From NCBI RefSeq assembly GCF_032854445.1, contig NC_088300.1, forward strand, positions 45,174,984-45,238,983: a DNA stretch of 64,000 bases, read 5' to 3'. Position 1 is the stretch's first letter, and each line of letters starts with the position of its first letter. This document shows, in pieces, positions 1-13,400 of this stretch. Source of the stretch: Liolophura sinensis. Its lineage: Eukaryota; Mollusca; Polyplacophora; Chitonida; Chitonidae. The notes under the pieces are model-generated. The model searched no databases, was not told where the DNA came from, and was given only the letters and a program-made list of their open reading frames with translations. Position numbers and translations under genes: made by a program.

Positions 1-1385
1 AGAGCAAGTGATAGTTGCATATACATTTTTTGTTTTCTTTTTGCAAATACAGACCATTTTTTATTTTATGTACAATTTCCTCAGTCTGTCCAGAACTTTT
101 TTAAAATACATGTTTATACAGAATTTCTCATATTAGTTTCATTATATTATTTGGTAATCAGATTACTTGGATATAGTTTGAAGTACGGTACATATACAAC
201 ATTGTAATTAGACGTATTTTTGGAACTAACTTCCCAAAATATATCGTGTAAAGTTATCACTGAAGTTATGCCAAATTGTAAAAGATATATCCCAGTATTC
301 TTTTTTTTTTTGTGTCCATTTCGTATCACCTTCAATTCATACTCAAGTTATCAGTCAAAATACTTCAAGTCATAAATCAAATATGTTTGCATCCTGTTGA
401 ACTCCGTCTTTTGAGAATTCTCATGTATGCCACTGTCCTATGACGTATGTGGTTTGTCTGATGATTAGTACTACAGATTAGGAGAACTTGTTTGAAGAAA
501 TCACTTTAGTCATTGTTCTCCAGACAGTCTAATGGCCAGTCATCACCAGGTGTATTGTCCTCTGTGAGTTACGGCCACCTCCAGCAGAGCCCAATCTCCG
601 TTTTGATTAGTTGGCATAATGATGTGGCTTGCTCAGACAGGACACTAGTGAGGGTACTAGTGATTGATGGTGGAGTATATGTCAGTAGGTGAGGTTGTTG
701 TGAAACTGAAAGTACATATTGGTTAAAACTGACATCTTTGAGGTCAGTAAGCTTCACATTAGGCCCAAAAGGACCTGAATAAAATGTTTGCACCTGCCAT
801 ATACATGTACATTTAGACAAATACAAGTAAGTCATGCTTCTGTGAAAGCCTGTTTCATTCACAAAATATCTGTTTTCATTTGATCAATTTTGATTCCATA
901 TTTCAACATTTATTTCAGCCTAACTAGCATAAGATGCTTCCTGTATTAAAATTTTCTGTTGATCAGATGTTTGCATGCATAGTATGTTTCATAATTGTAA
1001 TTATCAACAAAAGTGAAGATTTATTCTTTTTAAAACTTTCATACAAATGTTGACTATTGTTTCAGTATGGTTGATGTTCAGTGTACAGCAGTGTATGTCG
1101 TCGTCCATGCCTGATTTTATTTAACAGTGCAATATAAAAAAAATTTGTGAAACAAAGGGAACAGGAAAGATTACTTGTAACAGATACCTCTGTGTGTAGG
1201 GGGGGGGGGGGTCTCTCAGAGAATATCAAGTAAACAAATTAAATGAAATCTATCACATAATCAAGACCTAATCAGGTGAAATTTTGCTTTGTGTCTCCAG
1301 TGTCTTAATTCACCTTCAAACATCTACATCATCGACATATCAACCAACTGAATTTTCATGTAAACTTTTCTCTTGTCTTTTGTAG
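1..1385. other. Upstream/intronic sequence of the TP53I11 homologue, no exon recognised
   Basis: No reading frame here resembles a protein I know. The first recognised TP53I11 exon starts at 1386 in mid-codon, so this stretch is probably intron with the start codon left of the window. A run of 12 G lies near 1200. Short open frames at 147-335 and 569-862 (minus) have no recognisable motif and are treated as chance. Confidence 0.5.
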
Positions 1386-1479
1386 AAAACACAGCAGTGG
1401 TGATCTTCACAGTCGATTGAAGACTCGCAAATTATTGGGTGTTGGAGAAACTGATGACGGTGATGTTCATAGATCTAAG
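1386..1479 (+). CDS. TP53I11: TP53I11 exon: N-terminal cytosolic motif
   Basis: The acceptor is TTTTGTAG at 1378-1385 and the donor is AAG|GTGAGT at 1479/1480. The exon begins with one base of a split codon, then AAA CAC AGC (K-H-S). It codes for [15 protein letters not shown] and the acidic [12 protein letters not shown] stretch. It ends in phase 0, as the next exon requires. Confidence 0.88.
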
Positions 1480-4400
1480 GTGAGTGCCTGTGGTTTTCTG
1501 TTCATTGCCATACTATACGCCAATATTGCATGGATAACATTGGCACAGGGATCCAGGAACTGCACGAGAAAGACTCACTAATGGCTCTGACTTAGTGCAT
1601 TACTGGGATAAGATGACAGGATATGGCCCAGGGATTAGAAATCGTGATAATGACAACGCCCGACCACGCTGTAATTAAGCAGTTATTTAGACGTCCATTA
1701 AGCCAAGTAATCTACAGAGAAATCTGACCGCAAATTTATCATGATTACAAAACGTACTAGCCTTTTACACATAGAACTGGAAAAAGGACATCTGACAGTT
1801 GCGCTAAAAGGTATTTTCTGTGGCCCTGATCTTGATCCAGTCTCTGGTACAGTGATGTATATGTCGAGGCCTGGGAAGATATTAGAAAGATTAAGGCCAC
1901 TCCTGTTTAAATTTCTGTTTCATTTAAATGTTGACAAAGGAAGTCAAAGGAAGGTATAAAAATAAAAAAAGTATCTAACTGGTGAGAAATGTGGACTGTC
2001 CCAGCAATTTTTTTTTTCTGTTTAAAACATATTTACATGATTGGAACTTCTCACCTGTTGGTTTACCTGAAACTTTATACCAGTGTAACACCTGTCTTGC
2101 CTGTCTTGTTACCATGTGAGAGGTGCGAGTTTAAGTCTGGGCTGAATTTATGTATTAGAGGCAGAAAGTAGCAATCTTGGTACTTATCCAAGAGAAACTC
2201 AAGTTTGCCGATATATTTAAAGGTGATATGCCAATAACTGGTCCTCTGCTATTGCCGTGATATTCTGACTAAGTAAGGCATGTATGAGTCCTCTCAGAGG
2301 GCTCTTCTTGTGGCACGTCATGATAGGCACCAGAAGTAATGCCCTTGGCAACATATAGTGAAAAGTTATGTCACCGTGGAAAATGCGCCTAATGTAGCAT
2401 TGCTATGGCTTTGTAAAATGGGTGTCTGTGACATGGTGTTCCGGGAACTTCTCACCATTAATACCCTAAATGACTATAAATTTCATCCATGACTAACTTG
2501 CCCATATTTTCTGATTTTAGAAAGGTGTTTTGAAGTTTCAGCACCAAAAATAATATGTTGTGACATTTATTTGCTTTTATAAATGCACTTTTGTGGGCAA
2601 AAGTTTAGGTCATTTAAGGTATGCATTATATGAAGACTGGTTTGCTACATGTACCTGAAAAATGCTAAGACCAAATGAATGTTGGAAGGAAAGGTATAAC
2701 CTACATGTACCTGTAAGAGCACACAGATGAGCACAACCAATTAAAGCCTTATAGCGTCTTTATATATAAATGATATATCATTGTGAGAAAATGTCCACAA
2801 TCAGGCTGCTACAAATATATATATATATATATAAGCCTATATTAAAGTTTGATGAACAACATTGTAGTCCTGCAGGTATATGTACGCTTGTACATTATGA
2901 AGCTCATTTACCTGTAAAAATTATGGAGAGGACACTGTTAATTTTCCAGTGTACGAAAGCTACAGTGTTATCCAGCATCATGCAAACAGGATTCTAATCA
3001 AAGGATGAAAACACTGTTTAAATCAGAGTTCACAGCACCAGATGCACACGCACATGTATTCTCTACAGTCTTGTCATTTCCATTTGATCTGTCAGTTCCA
3101 TAGGCTCTGTCATTTCCATTTGTTCTGTCATTTCCATATGCTATGTCATTTCAACTGGTTCTGTCATTTCCATTTGATCTGTCATTTCCATATGCTCTGT
3201 CATTTCAACTTGTTCTGTCATTTCCATTTGATCTGTCATTTCCATTTGATCTGTCATTTCCATATGTTTTGTCATTTCCATGTGTTCTGTCGTTTTCGCC
3301 AGTTGCAACCTATTACGCAACATAGGAGGACATGGACTGGGGAATGTTTGTTTGGCTTTGTGACACTATCGTATAGGTTAATGATGGTATTGATTGGTCA
3401 TTCTAATCCAGTTCCTCAGTTCTGATTCTATGATAGGTGATTGCCTTTTGTTCTGTGTTGCTGATACCTTGCCTTTAGCTGTGGACCAGTCAGCCATGCC
3501 CAGAAAAACAATCAGAGGTCGCACAGGGAGACAATTGTATCAAAACCATGGAAGTAATGAAGACTGTAGTTATTTATACAGCAAGGTTATGGTCAGATGT
3601 ACGTTAAGTCATTTTTACGGAGAAGCCATCTCAGCGAAGAGCCCTTGGGTAGATTTGGAGTTTGATTTATTCACCGGGATATATTATCAAATTAAATAAT
3701 ACATTTAATAAAAGTGGCATGCAAGAAGCAGAAATTCACAAAACATTCATAAAATATATAAAACAGCATCTTCAGAGTTGAAAAAAAGGAGGATTGCCAA
3801 GGGACAGGTGAAAACAATTGATATTCAATTGATTTTATTATTGTTTAAAGTACATGTACATCAAGTTCTGTTGACATAGAATATGGCAGTACTATATGCC
3901 TGTTTGCTGTACCTGGGAAGGTCTGCCAGCCACCTGCAGATGGTCATGGGTTTCCCCCAGCCCGGTTTTCTCCCACCATAATGCTGGCCGCCGTCATGTA
4001 AGTGAAATATTCTTGAGCACGACGTAAAACACCATCAAGGAAATAAACAGATAAATATACCTATTTGTAAGGAGGAGGAACAAGTTATTGAGTTGGAAGT
4101 GGAGGTGATTCATCAAAGTCTGATGAAGGGGTATATCTATAGTGCTGTGGATAATGGGGTATGATGGGCTGCATGATAATGGGGTATGTACTGTGCTGTG
4201 GATAGGCTGCATGATAATGGGATATGTACAGTGCTGTAGATAGGCTGACTGATAATGGGATATGTACAGTGTGATAGGCTGTTAATGGGATGTGTACATC
4301 ACTGTCAATAGGCTGATAATGGGATATGTACAGTGCTGTGGATAGGCTGACTGATAATGGGATATGTACAGTGTGATAGGCTGTTAATGGGATGTGTACA

Positions 4401-7400
4401 TCACTGTCAATAGGCTGATAATGGGATATGTACAGTGCTGTGGATAAGCTGCGTGATAATGGGATGTGTACATCACTGTGGATAGGCTGATAATGGGATA
4501 TGTACAATGCTGTGGATAGGCTGCGTGATAATGGGATGTGTACATCACTGTGGATAGGCTGATAATGGGATATGTACAATGCTGTGGATAGGCTGCTGAT
4601 AATGGGATATGTATAGTGCTAATGAAGTGAGATATGGACAGCTACATGTATATGGACAGTTTAATGAAGGTTTAGAAACCCTAGCCACATAAACTAAGCC
4701 CTTAGTTATTGAGAAGGAAGTTCCTGTGGAGGTGTTTGTGTGAAGATGGTGTGAGTGAGAATAACAAGGTGAGGGTAGTGATTTTATAATAAACTGTTTA
4801 CTGCTGTGCTCTGGTCTGGGTACTTACCACCTTAAGGAGAGGGCTGGAGGGTGGGGGGGCTTTGTTTATACAAGACCCATCTGGCCACCTATCCCCTTAC
4901 TCATTGCCTCTCTCCCTAGTATTAAAAATGCCCTGGATACAAGTCAGAGAGCTGTGGGTACTTGAAGGTAGAGTCTGGTTTGTGTACATGAGATAAAAAT
5001 AAGCCATTTTCATACTTCTTGCCATCACCAGGTGAATGGTATCAGATTAATGAGGTATTATTATTTAAGTTTTAACGCCTTCTCTATCAAACTACAATTT
5101 CTCCCTGAAGATTTTATCTGGAGATTTAATTGCCATGTTACACCGCTTAGATCCATGGCCTAATGGTTAGAGGGTCCGCCTCGTAGTTCGGAGACCCAGA
5201 ATCAGATCAGGGTCGGGTCATACCTTTAAAATGGCACGTCTTGGTGCCTCCCTTGGCCCTCAGAACTGAGGGGCTAGAATAAGGAAACAGGACTGGTTGG
5301 CTCGATGTCGGTATAATGTCTGATGTCTTGGGCATGGTACTTCAGATGTGGCAGCACAATGAGACACAGTATATGCCCACACATTTCTTCATCTTCATAC
5401 AACTGAAAATTTGTTTAGTCCAGTTGGACTAGACCACAGGTCTGTTATTGCCTATTTTGCCATGTAAGTGGTAATGTTCAGTCCAGTTGAACTAGTCCAT
5501 GAGTCTGTAATTTGCTATTTTACACAGTAAGTGGTAATGTTCAGTCCAACTGGCCTAGACCATGAACCTGTAATTGCCTATTTTACACTGTAAGTGGTAA
5601 TGTTCAGTCCAACTGGCCTAGATCATGAACCTCTAATTGCCTATTTTACACTGTAAGTGGTAATGTTCAGTCCAACTGGCCTAGATCATGAACCTCTAAT
5701 TGCCTATTTTACACTGTCAATGGTAATGTTTACAAACCCAAAGGGCCGACATATGTCCAGTTAGCCTTGACCATGAACCTGTAATTGCTGTTTACACTGT
5801 CAATGATAATGTTTACAAACCCAAAGGGCCAACATATGCATTGAATTAATTCAGTGCTACATGTATTTCGACACAAGCACAAAGTAATCCAATAGCATGG
5901 TAGCACCATAACTTTGACATTTCTGGCACTATTGTTTGTCATAAATGGACTGTTCCTGGTTATGTCAAAATCAGTAGTGGGGAGTTCTGTGACATCTGGT
6001 TAGACATCATACAGTAGCTAGTGGCTGTCATTATTATACAGGTTTGATCTCAGTTTGAATTGAAGCTGGTTATCACAGAGTGCTAATCCAGGCTTGTCAA
6101 ATGTTGGCAGAGTTGTAACGCCTCTTTATCATCCTTGTTCTTCCTGGGCTTCTCTTCATTTGGTTTTGCCAGGTTGCTTTTTATTTTGATTTTCTTATGT
6201 TTTTTTTTTCTCTCGCTCACACTGAAAATCTCTTCCAACAGCGTATTTGATGAAAATCAATATTGTAGAACTGAACAGAAGCCTCATTGAAGTGTTCATG
6301 AGTGAAAAGGCAGGATTGGAATCTGAGGCAGAAAAATCACAGTTATGCTAATTGAACTGGTTTCAGCTCAAAAAAATGGGCCCTTTGGGAACTAAGGAAA
6401 TTAAGGATGGAGGGGACTCGGAATAGCTGATGATAAGCTGTCCTGTGCAGCCTACAACCAATATCCCCAGATAAGATTCCCTAGAAAAGAAACATGATTT
6501 GGACATAAAAATTACATATGGCTTAGAAATGATAAGACAGGAGAAAGTGATAAGTGGCTATGATGTTTCCATGTGGCATATGCTTCTCGAGGTCCCCACT
6601 CTCTCATAAGTTGACGTTTCCCTGCCTGGTTCTTACAGGCTTCTGTGCCCTGCACCCCAGCAACTATATTGATTTCATCCAATAGATCATTTGTCTGTTT
6701 TTACTATTGCACAGCAGAACAGTGCACTGTCTACTGTTTATTTACAACAGTCTCATTACATATAAAAAGCAAAAAAAAAATGTATACTGTTATCACACTA
6801 CGGTTAGTTTACGGTAGAATGAAAGTTTAATTGCCAGAGCAAATCATACACTCTTTTTAATGACGCCAAATGACCATTATGCTTCAAGCTGGAATATGAC
6901 ATAAAATGTCACTTCTATAGCCATACAGTGTGCCTTTAATACCTGCTGTTATGAACATGTGGAATAGCGACTGACATACCCGTGATACAATAACGAGGAC
7001 AGGTATAGTTGTTTGGGACCAGTGAGTCTGGGGTATCGCTGAATGCCTCATAATGCAGAGCTATTATAGGTTAGTTATCATGTATATAGGCACTTTGGAG
7101 AGCTACACGTAGCGGTAATTGTAGCACATGCTGTCAGTGTGCAGATAATAAGGATGAGGAAGGATGATCAGTGACTGTGATAATAATCATGCTTAGCTGG
7201 TCGGACTAAAATCATTTCCGTGTTCAGTTTGCCGTAGATATACAAGCGGACATGGTAGAACAAATGAATTACTGTACATTATCTGATGTCATCTACGTGC
7301 ATAGAGAAGTGTTAGACTACATGTACATAACCTTTATATAGCCGTCCCAAATACTCCATTTCCGAATACTAATCTTATTGTAGCATTTTTATTTTTTTTT

Positions 7401-10400
7401 CTTTATTCTCAATAAACAAATATCAAATCAGTTCTCAGTTCTAGCATTAGTATTCATATCTACTATTCGTTGTAGTGCAATTTAATGTACATTTAATGTA
7501 CATGTGTTACAGTTTATCACAACTCTTATCCTGTTTTGTTACAGGCCCTGAATATAGTTGTTATGTTAACCATCTGTTTGATCCTGGTTATCTCCCTTTG
7601 TGTTATAAACCCTATATTCTGTTACATCCTTTGTCCTATATTTCTAAAGCTGTTATCTCTTACATTACAACCTCTCTCTAACATAAAGCTCTTATGTTGT
7701 AACAGAAGTCCATTACCTAGAAGTATACTACCACAGCACTGGACAAAACTCTCGCCACCTGGTGGGGGAATATGCGAACATCTTGGGTGGAAATTGTTTA
7801 CAGAATTATGGGAAACCTAACTGTAAACGGCTGCTACAAGAACTGGCCACACCTTGAAACCAAATTTCTGTATTTATAAATGATGATTTTGCTAATCATT
7901 GTTGCTATGCAGTTATTAACTCATTGACTATTTTAATATTTCCAAGCAATTCTAAATCAATCACTATCTAAAACATTGTTGTCCTTTACAAAAATCGACG
8001 ATGTCGTAAGTTTTTTAAGTCTTTTTCAGCGTAACAGCGTTTGGATCCAACCATGCATCAGCCATTTCTTGAATGTTAGCTGCGCAGTAGAGAGAAAAAA
8101 ATACATGTCTTCACAGATATGTCACATTATGTGTTAGAGAAAAGTGTAAAGTGATATGGAGACTAGCTATAGGAAAGTTGCATACTTGTATGTAATGGCC
8201 TTTTGGGTATGGACATGTTATACAAATCTCTGTTTTTGTTAACTTACAGCTCTTTTGTTGGATTTCTCTCCTTTCTTTCTATAAACATACAGCCCTTATG
8301 TTAAAAATGTCCATCGTCTCTAATATACGGCAATTTTGTTATAAATTTATGTCCTCTTTAACATACAACACTTTATTACAAATCTCTAACACACAGCTCC
8401 TGCTTTTGTGTTACAAATGTCTGTCCGCTCTAACATACAGCTCTTGTGTTACAATTCTGTCCTCTCTAACATACAGCTCTTGTGTCACAAATCTCTGCTC
8501 TCTCTAACATGCAGCTCTTGTGTTGCAAATGTCTGTCTTCTTTAACATACAGCTCTTGTGTTACAAATGTCTGACCTCTCTAACATTCAGCTCTTTTGTC
8601 GCAAATATCTGTCCTCTCTAACATACAGCTCTTGTGTTACAAATGTCTGTCCTCTCTAACATACAGCTCTTATGTTATAAATCTCTGTCTTTCTAACATA
8701 CACCTCTTGTGTTACAAATATCTGTCTTCTCTAACATACAGCTCTTGTGTTACAAATGTCTGTCCTCTCTAACATACAGCTCTTGTGTTTTAAATCTCTG
8801 TCTTTCTAACATACAGCTCTTGTGTCACGAATCTGTCCTCTGCACTTGTTACTTTTCTCTCATCTCTCTAACATGCAGCTCTTGTGTTACATGCCTCTGT
8901 CCTCCCTAACATACACCCCGTGTGTTACAAATCTCTGTACTCTCTAACAAGTAGCTCCTTTGCTCTTGTGTTACAGCTCAGCCAGATTTTGGGCCATAAT
9001 GATCAGCTGTACGTGCGACTTCCTTGGGGGTTGAGGATGTGGCAGTTTATGTTGGCAATCACCTTCACTGTCGTAGCTATCTGGGTGAGTCAAAACAGCC
9101 GTCTGATTGAGTGAAAATTGCTGTTGGTGTGAGTCAAAACTGCAGTCTGGGTGAGTCAAAACTGCAGTCTGGGTGTGTCGTAATGGCTGTGCGGGTGAGT
9201 CGAAATGGTAACTTGGGTAAGTCAAAAGTCAATGCAGAGTAAGAAAGCTGTTTTTGAGTAAACTAAAAATCTGTGTCAAAGGAGGTGACACACCTCTAAT
9301 CACCTTTTAACCACCTACTGTCTGTGTTTCAGACTGCAGTATATTTACATGTGTATCAGTGACACACCTCTAACCACCTGTTGTCTATTTTCCAGGCCCT
9401 GATGTTCCCTGCTCACCTGTACGAGGTATTGTTTGGGACACAACAACCACAGGAATCCCTATTACCTGTCAGGTTATATGGAATAGCTATTCTTTGTAAG
9501 TTCATGTTTTTGTTCCCTTTCAGTTTACTCTTTTGCTTCCCTGTTACAGTCATTCAATCAATTAAACAGTCAGATGAAAGTGGTTGCATGAAATAGAATC
9601 GGGAATATGCCAGAATCAGTGAGATGAAGGTGGTTGCATGAAATAGAATCAGGAATATGCCAGAATCAGTGAGATGAAGGTGGTTGCAGGAAATAGAATC
9701 AGGAATATGCCAGAATCAGTGAGATGAAAGTGGTTGCATGAAGTAGAATCAGGAATATGCCAGAATCAGTGAAATGAAGGTGGTTGCCTGAAATAGAATC
9801 AGGAATATGCCAGAAATGATCTCATTTACAGGCTTATAAAGATGGATAGAAGTATGCATGTTAACTGAACAATTTTGGCCACTTGATTAATAAATAAATA
9901 AATATTTTGCCCATCATGAAGAAATTTATGTCATTAAAATTGTGACAATTTTTCATGTTGTAACCACCATATTTGTAGTAAGCCCAATTTCTTATCCAAG
10001 TTTCTTTGAAAGATAAATTTCGGTGATCATAGCTACATGTACATGAACTACATCAGTCGAACTGACATATAAAAACTTTTGGTATCACTGCCTAGGTACA
10101 TGTAGGCAGTGATACCAACAAGACACCTTGAGTTATTTCCCCTTGTGTCAGCCTCTGCGTGGTCTTTATAGGCATACAGTTTTAACAATTTGTAACATAA
10201 CTGCATTTTAGAGAACTCATTAGATGGCTATTCCAGTGTAGTGCTTAGTCATATAAAGCTTAAACTGTGACCAGATTTGGCTCAGCAATGTGGATTGCAA
10301 TCTTTGCACGGTGCTGTATTACAAACTTGGTCAAATGGAGATAGTATACATGTATGTACTTTTCAAAACAAATTTAGATATATGTACATGAGTCGTTTTA

Positions 10401-13400
10401 GCACATGTATGCTGTTGTATTCCCCTTCAATTATAATCTTCTGGTTATTTTTCTGTTGCAGGTATATCCCTGGTGTACTGGAGCACACTTCAGAGTGCAG
10501 ATCGAGAAATCATACGCATGATTCTTCTAGTCAGTATGGTATACTTCGGCCTCCAAACCTTCAGTGAGTACCTGTCATTTTCTTGGCATACTTGATGACA
10601 CACACCAGCTTTACATTAGAATGATTTGGGAAGCTGTTTCAGTGCTTTCCGATAACATTTGGTAACAGGGATGCCCGCAGAGTTATAGACATATCCCAAC
10701 GTGGTGCTGTCATTTGGTGTGCCTTTTGCCAAGCTTTCTTCACAAAGCTGTTCCAAATTTTTGTTCCATATTAGATAACTTGAGTTGTCTTCGTTTTTGT
10801 CACTTCTTGTCCAGTTTGGCACACAGTTCAGTTTTTCTTTGAGCAGATTTTTCCTTTGTACTTACTTTCCTGAGTAAAATATGACCATTAAAGGTTAAGA
10901 CAACCATTTCATATTTGGTTCTATATCTATATGCAGCCTGTTATAGTGAAAGAGTTATCTCCCCTTTTAACCTGCTGTATATCATTTTTACTGCAGTCCT
11001 GAAAACCAGAAATTTTAGTGTCAACAAAAAAACTTCAATGTATTATGTATTATGAGGAAGTCTTTTAATGATTCTTGCTGTAAAACCATATCATCAATCA
11101 TCTTTTTGGATAAAATAAATTAAGAATACAGATCCATCCTGTTTTTTTCTGGAAATAAATACATTGTTTATTTATACCATATGTATACGTACAAGCCTAG
11201 AGTAGGGTATAAATAGATTTATACAATGATTTAGATTTACTTCTGGCTTCTTGAAATAACACTTAACACTCCTGGGCTGCTATAAATTAACAAATGAATT
11301 AATAACTAACCTACATAAATTAGCTGTTTTTTTCAAAGAAGGATTTTCGCCCATTTAGATTTTAACAAAGGCATATCCTGAACAAGGTTTTGAAGTACTT
11401 TCAGCATACTTTCATATTATTTTATGTTTCTTTATTAAACATTGTCAGTCTGGTGCCGTTGATGTAAAGCTAAATTCACCCTGTCCGTAAGTGTCAAAAT
11501 TGCTAACAAATGCAATTTTTCATGTAGAAATGTCCTTAACTATCAAAATTTATCAGGCATACAAAAAGCTTATACAAATGTATAACCATGCTACAATGCA
11601 AATTATATTACAAAGACATGCACAATGAGGATGGAGGAAGGGGTTGTGTTTGGGAAGGGAGGTGGGGGGAGGGTGGTGGAAGAAGGGGGAAGAGGACCAG
11701 CTGTGTAGATGTTGGTGGTTGTGTGTGGGTATATAGTGACTGTCCCCCAGTGTTGGAGGCTGGTGTCCAAGCGAGTCTAAAGTGTAGATGTGTATACTGT
11801 CGTTCCAGTGTCTGCTATGTCCACCCCCCTGCACGTCAGTCTGTCTGCCCGTCCGCTCATCTTCCTGTGCTGTCGTCTTACCATCGTCTCACTGAGTACC
11901 TTCTTCTATTGGACAATGAAAGAATGGCGTACAAAGGAGTATGGAAGAGGTCGTAACCAGGTAGATTTTCAACCGTCTTTTGGCTCACACTATTGCACTG
12001 TATGCAGAACTCTTGTTTGACATGCTTTCTGATGGTGTGTCTCACTTTACGCATCATGGGATGTGCAGTACCTTCTCCACTGTACCTTTGTAGTGCCATT
12101 TTATATACCACACACTTGACTCTGCATGTGGTTAGCACTTGACAAGCTGCATGCCTCCTGTCCTCATGGGAAGTCAGATGAGCTAGAGACGAAAGTGTCG
12201 TGGCCACCACGTGGTTTCTATTTGTCTGTGGTTATGAATTATCCCTCTCGGTGGGTGTGGCTTGTGCCTTTCAGTGATTTAGAATAGGACCCATCAGTTG
12301 TACCGTCTTTAATTGACCGAAAATTTCGAATCAAAATCGAAGGTACTCATTTTACCAGATTCCAGGAGTTACATTCATAGTAAAAAATGTTTAAAAGTTT
12401 TGATGATATCTTACTGGGAAAATTTGAATTATTACAAAAGTAATATTTTTTGCCCTTATTTGTCTCTAAGAATGCATTTCAGTCTTGGTGAATTTTTAGG
12501 GAAAAAACAGAATCATTAGTTCAGAATGGAACCTTCCACTGGCTGAGAATTGTATCTATCAGTAGTACAGAAAAGTACATATCAGTGGGTAAAACTTGTT
12601 ACTACAGTGTATGTGGCACAGAACAGATATAAGTGGCTAAGAAATGTGCTTATCAGTAACACAGTCAAGATAGAAGTGGCTAAGGTGTGTGCCTATCAGT
12701 GACACAGAACAGACGTTAGTGGCTAAGAAGTGTGCCAATCAAACAGGTAAATCATAAGTGGCTGAGAAGTATGTCTGTCAGTGACACATAGGATACAGAT
12801 CCATTAAGTGGCTGAAAAGGTACCTGTTAGTGCTTACCATTGGCTGAGAAAGGTAACTCTCATGGCTTACCATTGGCTGAGAAAGGTAACTGTCATTGCT
12901 TACCATTGGCTGAGAAAGCTAACTGTCATTGCCTTTCGTTTGGGGAGAAAGGTACCTGTCATTGCTTATTGTTGGGGGAGAAAGGTACCTGTCATTGCTT
13001 ATCGTTGGGGGAGAAAGGTACCTGTCATTGCTTACCATTGCCTGAAAAAGGTGCCTGTCAGTGCCTATCATTGGCTGGAAAAGGTGCCTGTCAGTGTTTT
13101 TTCACTAGCTGGAAAAAGGCACCAGTCAGTGCTCATCATTGGCAGGGAAAGGCACCTGTCAGTGCCTGTCACTGGTTGAAAAAGTTACCTGAGAGGTTAA
13201 AAGTAGTTAATTAATTAATGATAATGAATAGCCGTCTTGCTATAATCGTAGTGGTGCTTGTCAGTGGCAAAATGTGGTACAGGTGAGCTAGTGGCTGTAT
13301 CTTTACTCTGCATAGGGCACATTATCCTCACATGAGAGAATATAAGTGTTATATTATTTAAAAATGGTTGATCTCATGTAATCTCCATGTATAATACATG

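Larger units (their letters stand above)
1480..8976 (+). other. TP53I11 intron, 7.5 kb, repeat-filled
   Basis: No coding sequence recognised. It holds an 18-bp array (3073-3300), a SINE tail (3911-4056), a compound minisatellite (4130-4620), a second-family SINE (5147-5415), a 63-bp array (5400-5840) and a 38-bp array that runs into the next acceptor (8210-8975). The 1480-3070 and 5840-8200 stretches show nothing beyond AT-rich sequence and degenerate copies of the 38-bp unit near 7500-7700. Confidence 0.6.

Noticed and set aside
11750-11956. Earlier acceptor (CCCCCAG|TG near 11753) for the alternative TP53I11 exon
   Set aside because: It enters with the same TG but the resulting frame ([14 protein letters not shown]) bears no likeness to the family, while the 11809 entry does.
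12808-13214. Two overlapping plus-strand frames of 123-124 residues
   Set aside because: The 33-bp minisatellite keeps frames open; no codon bias or splice context.
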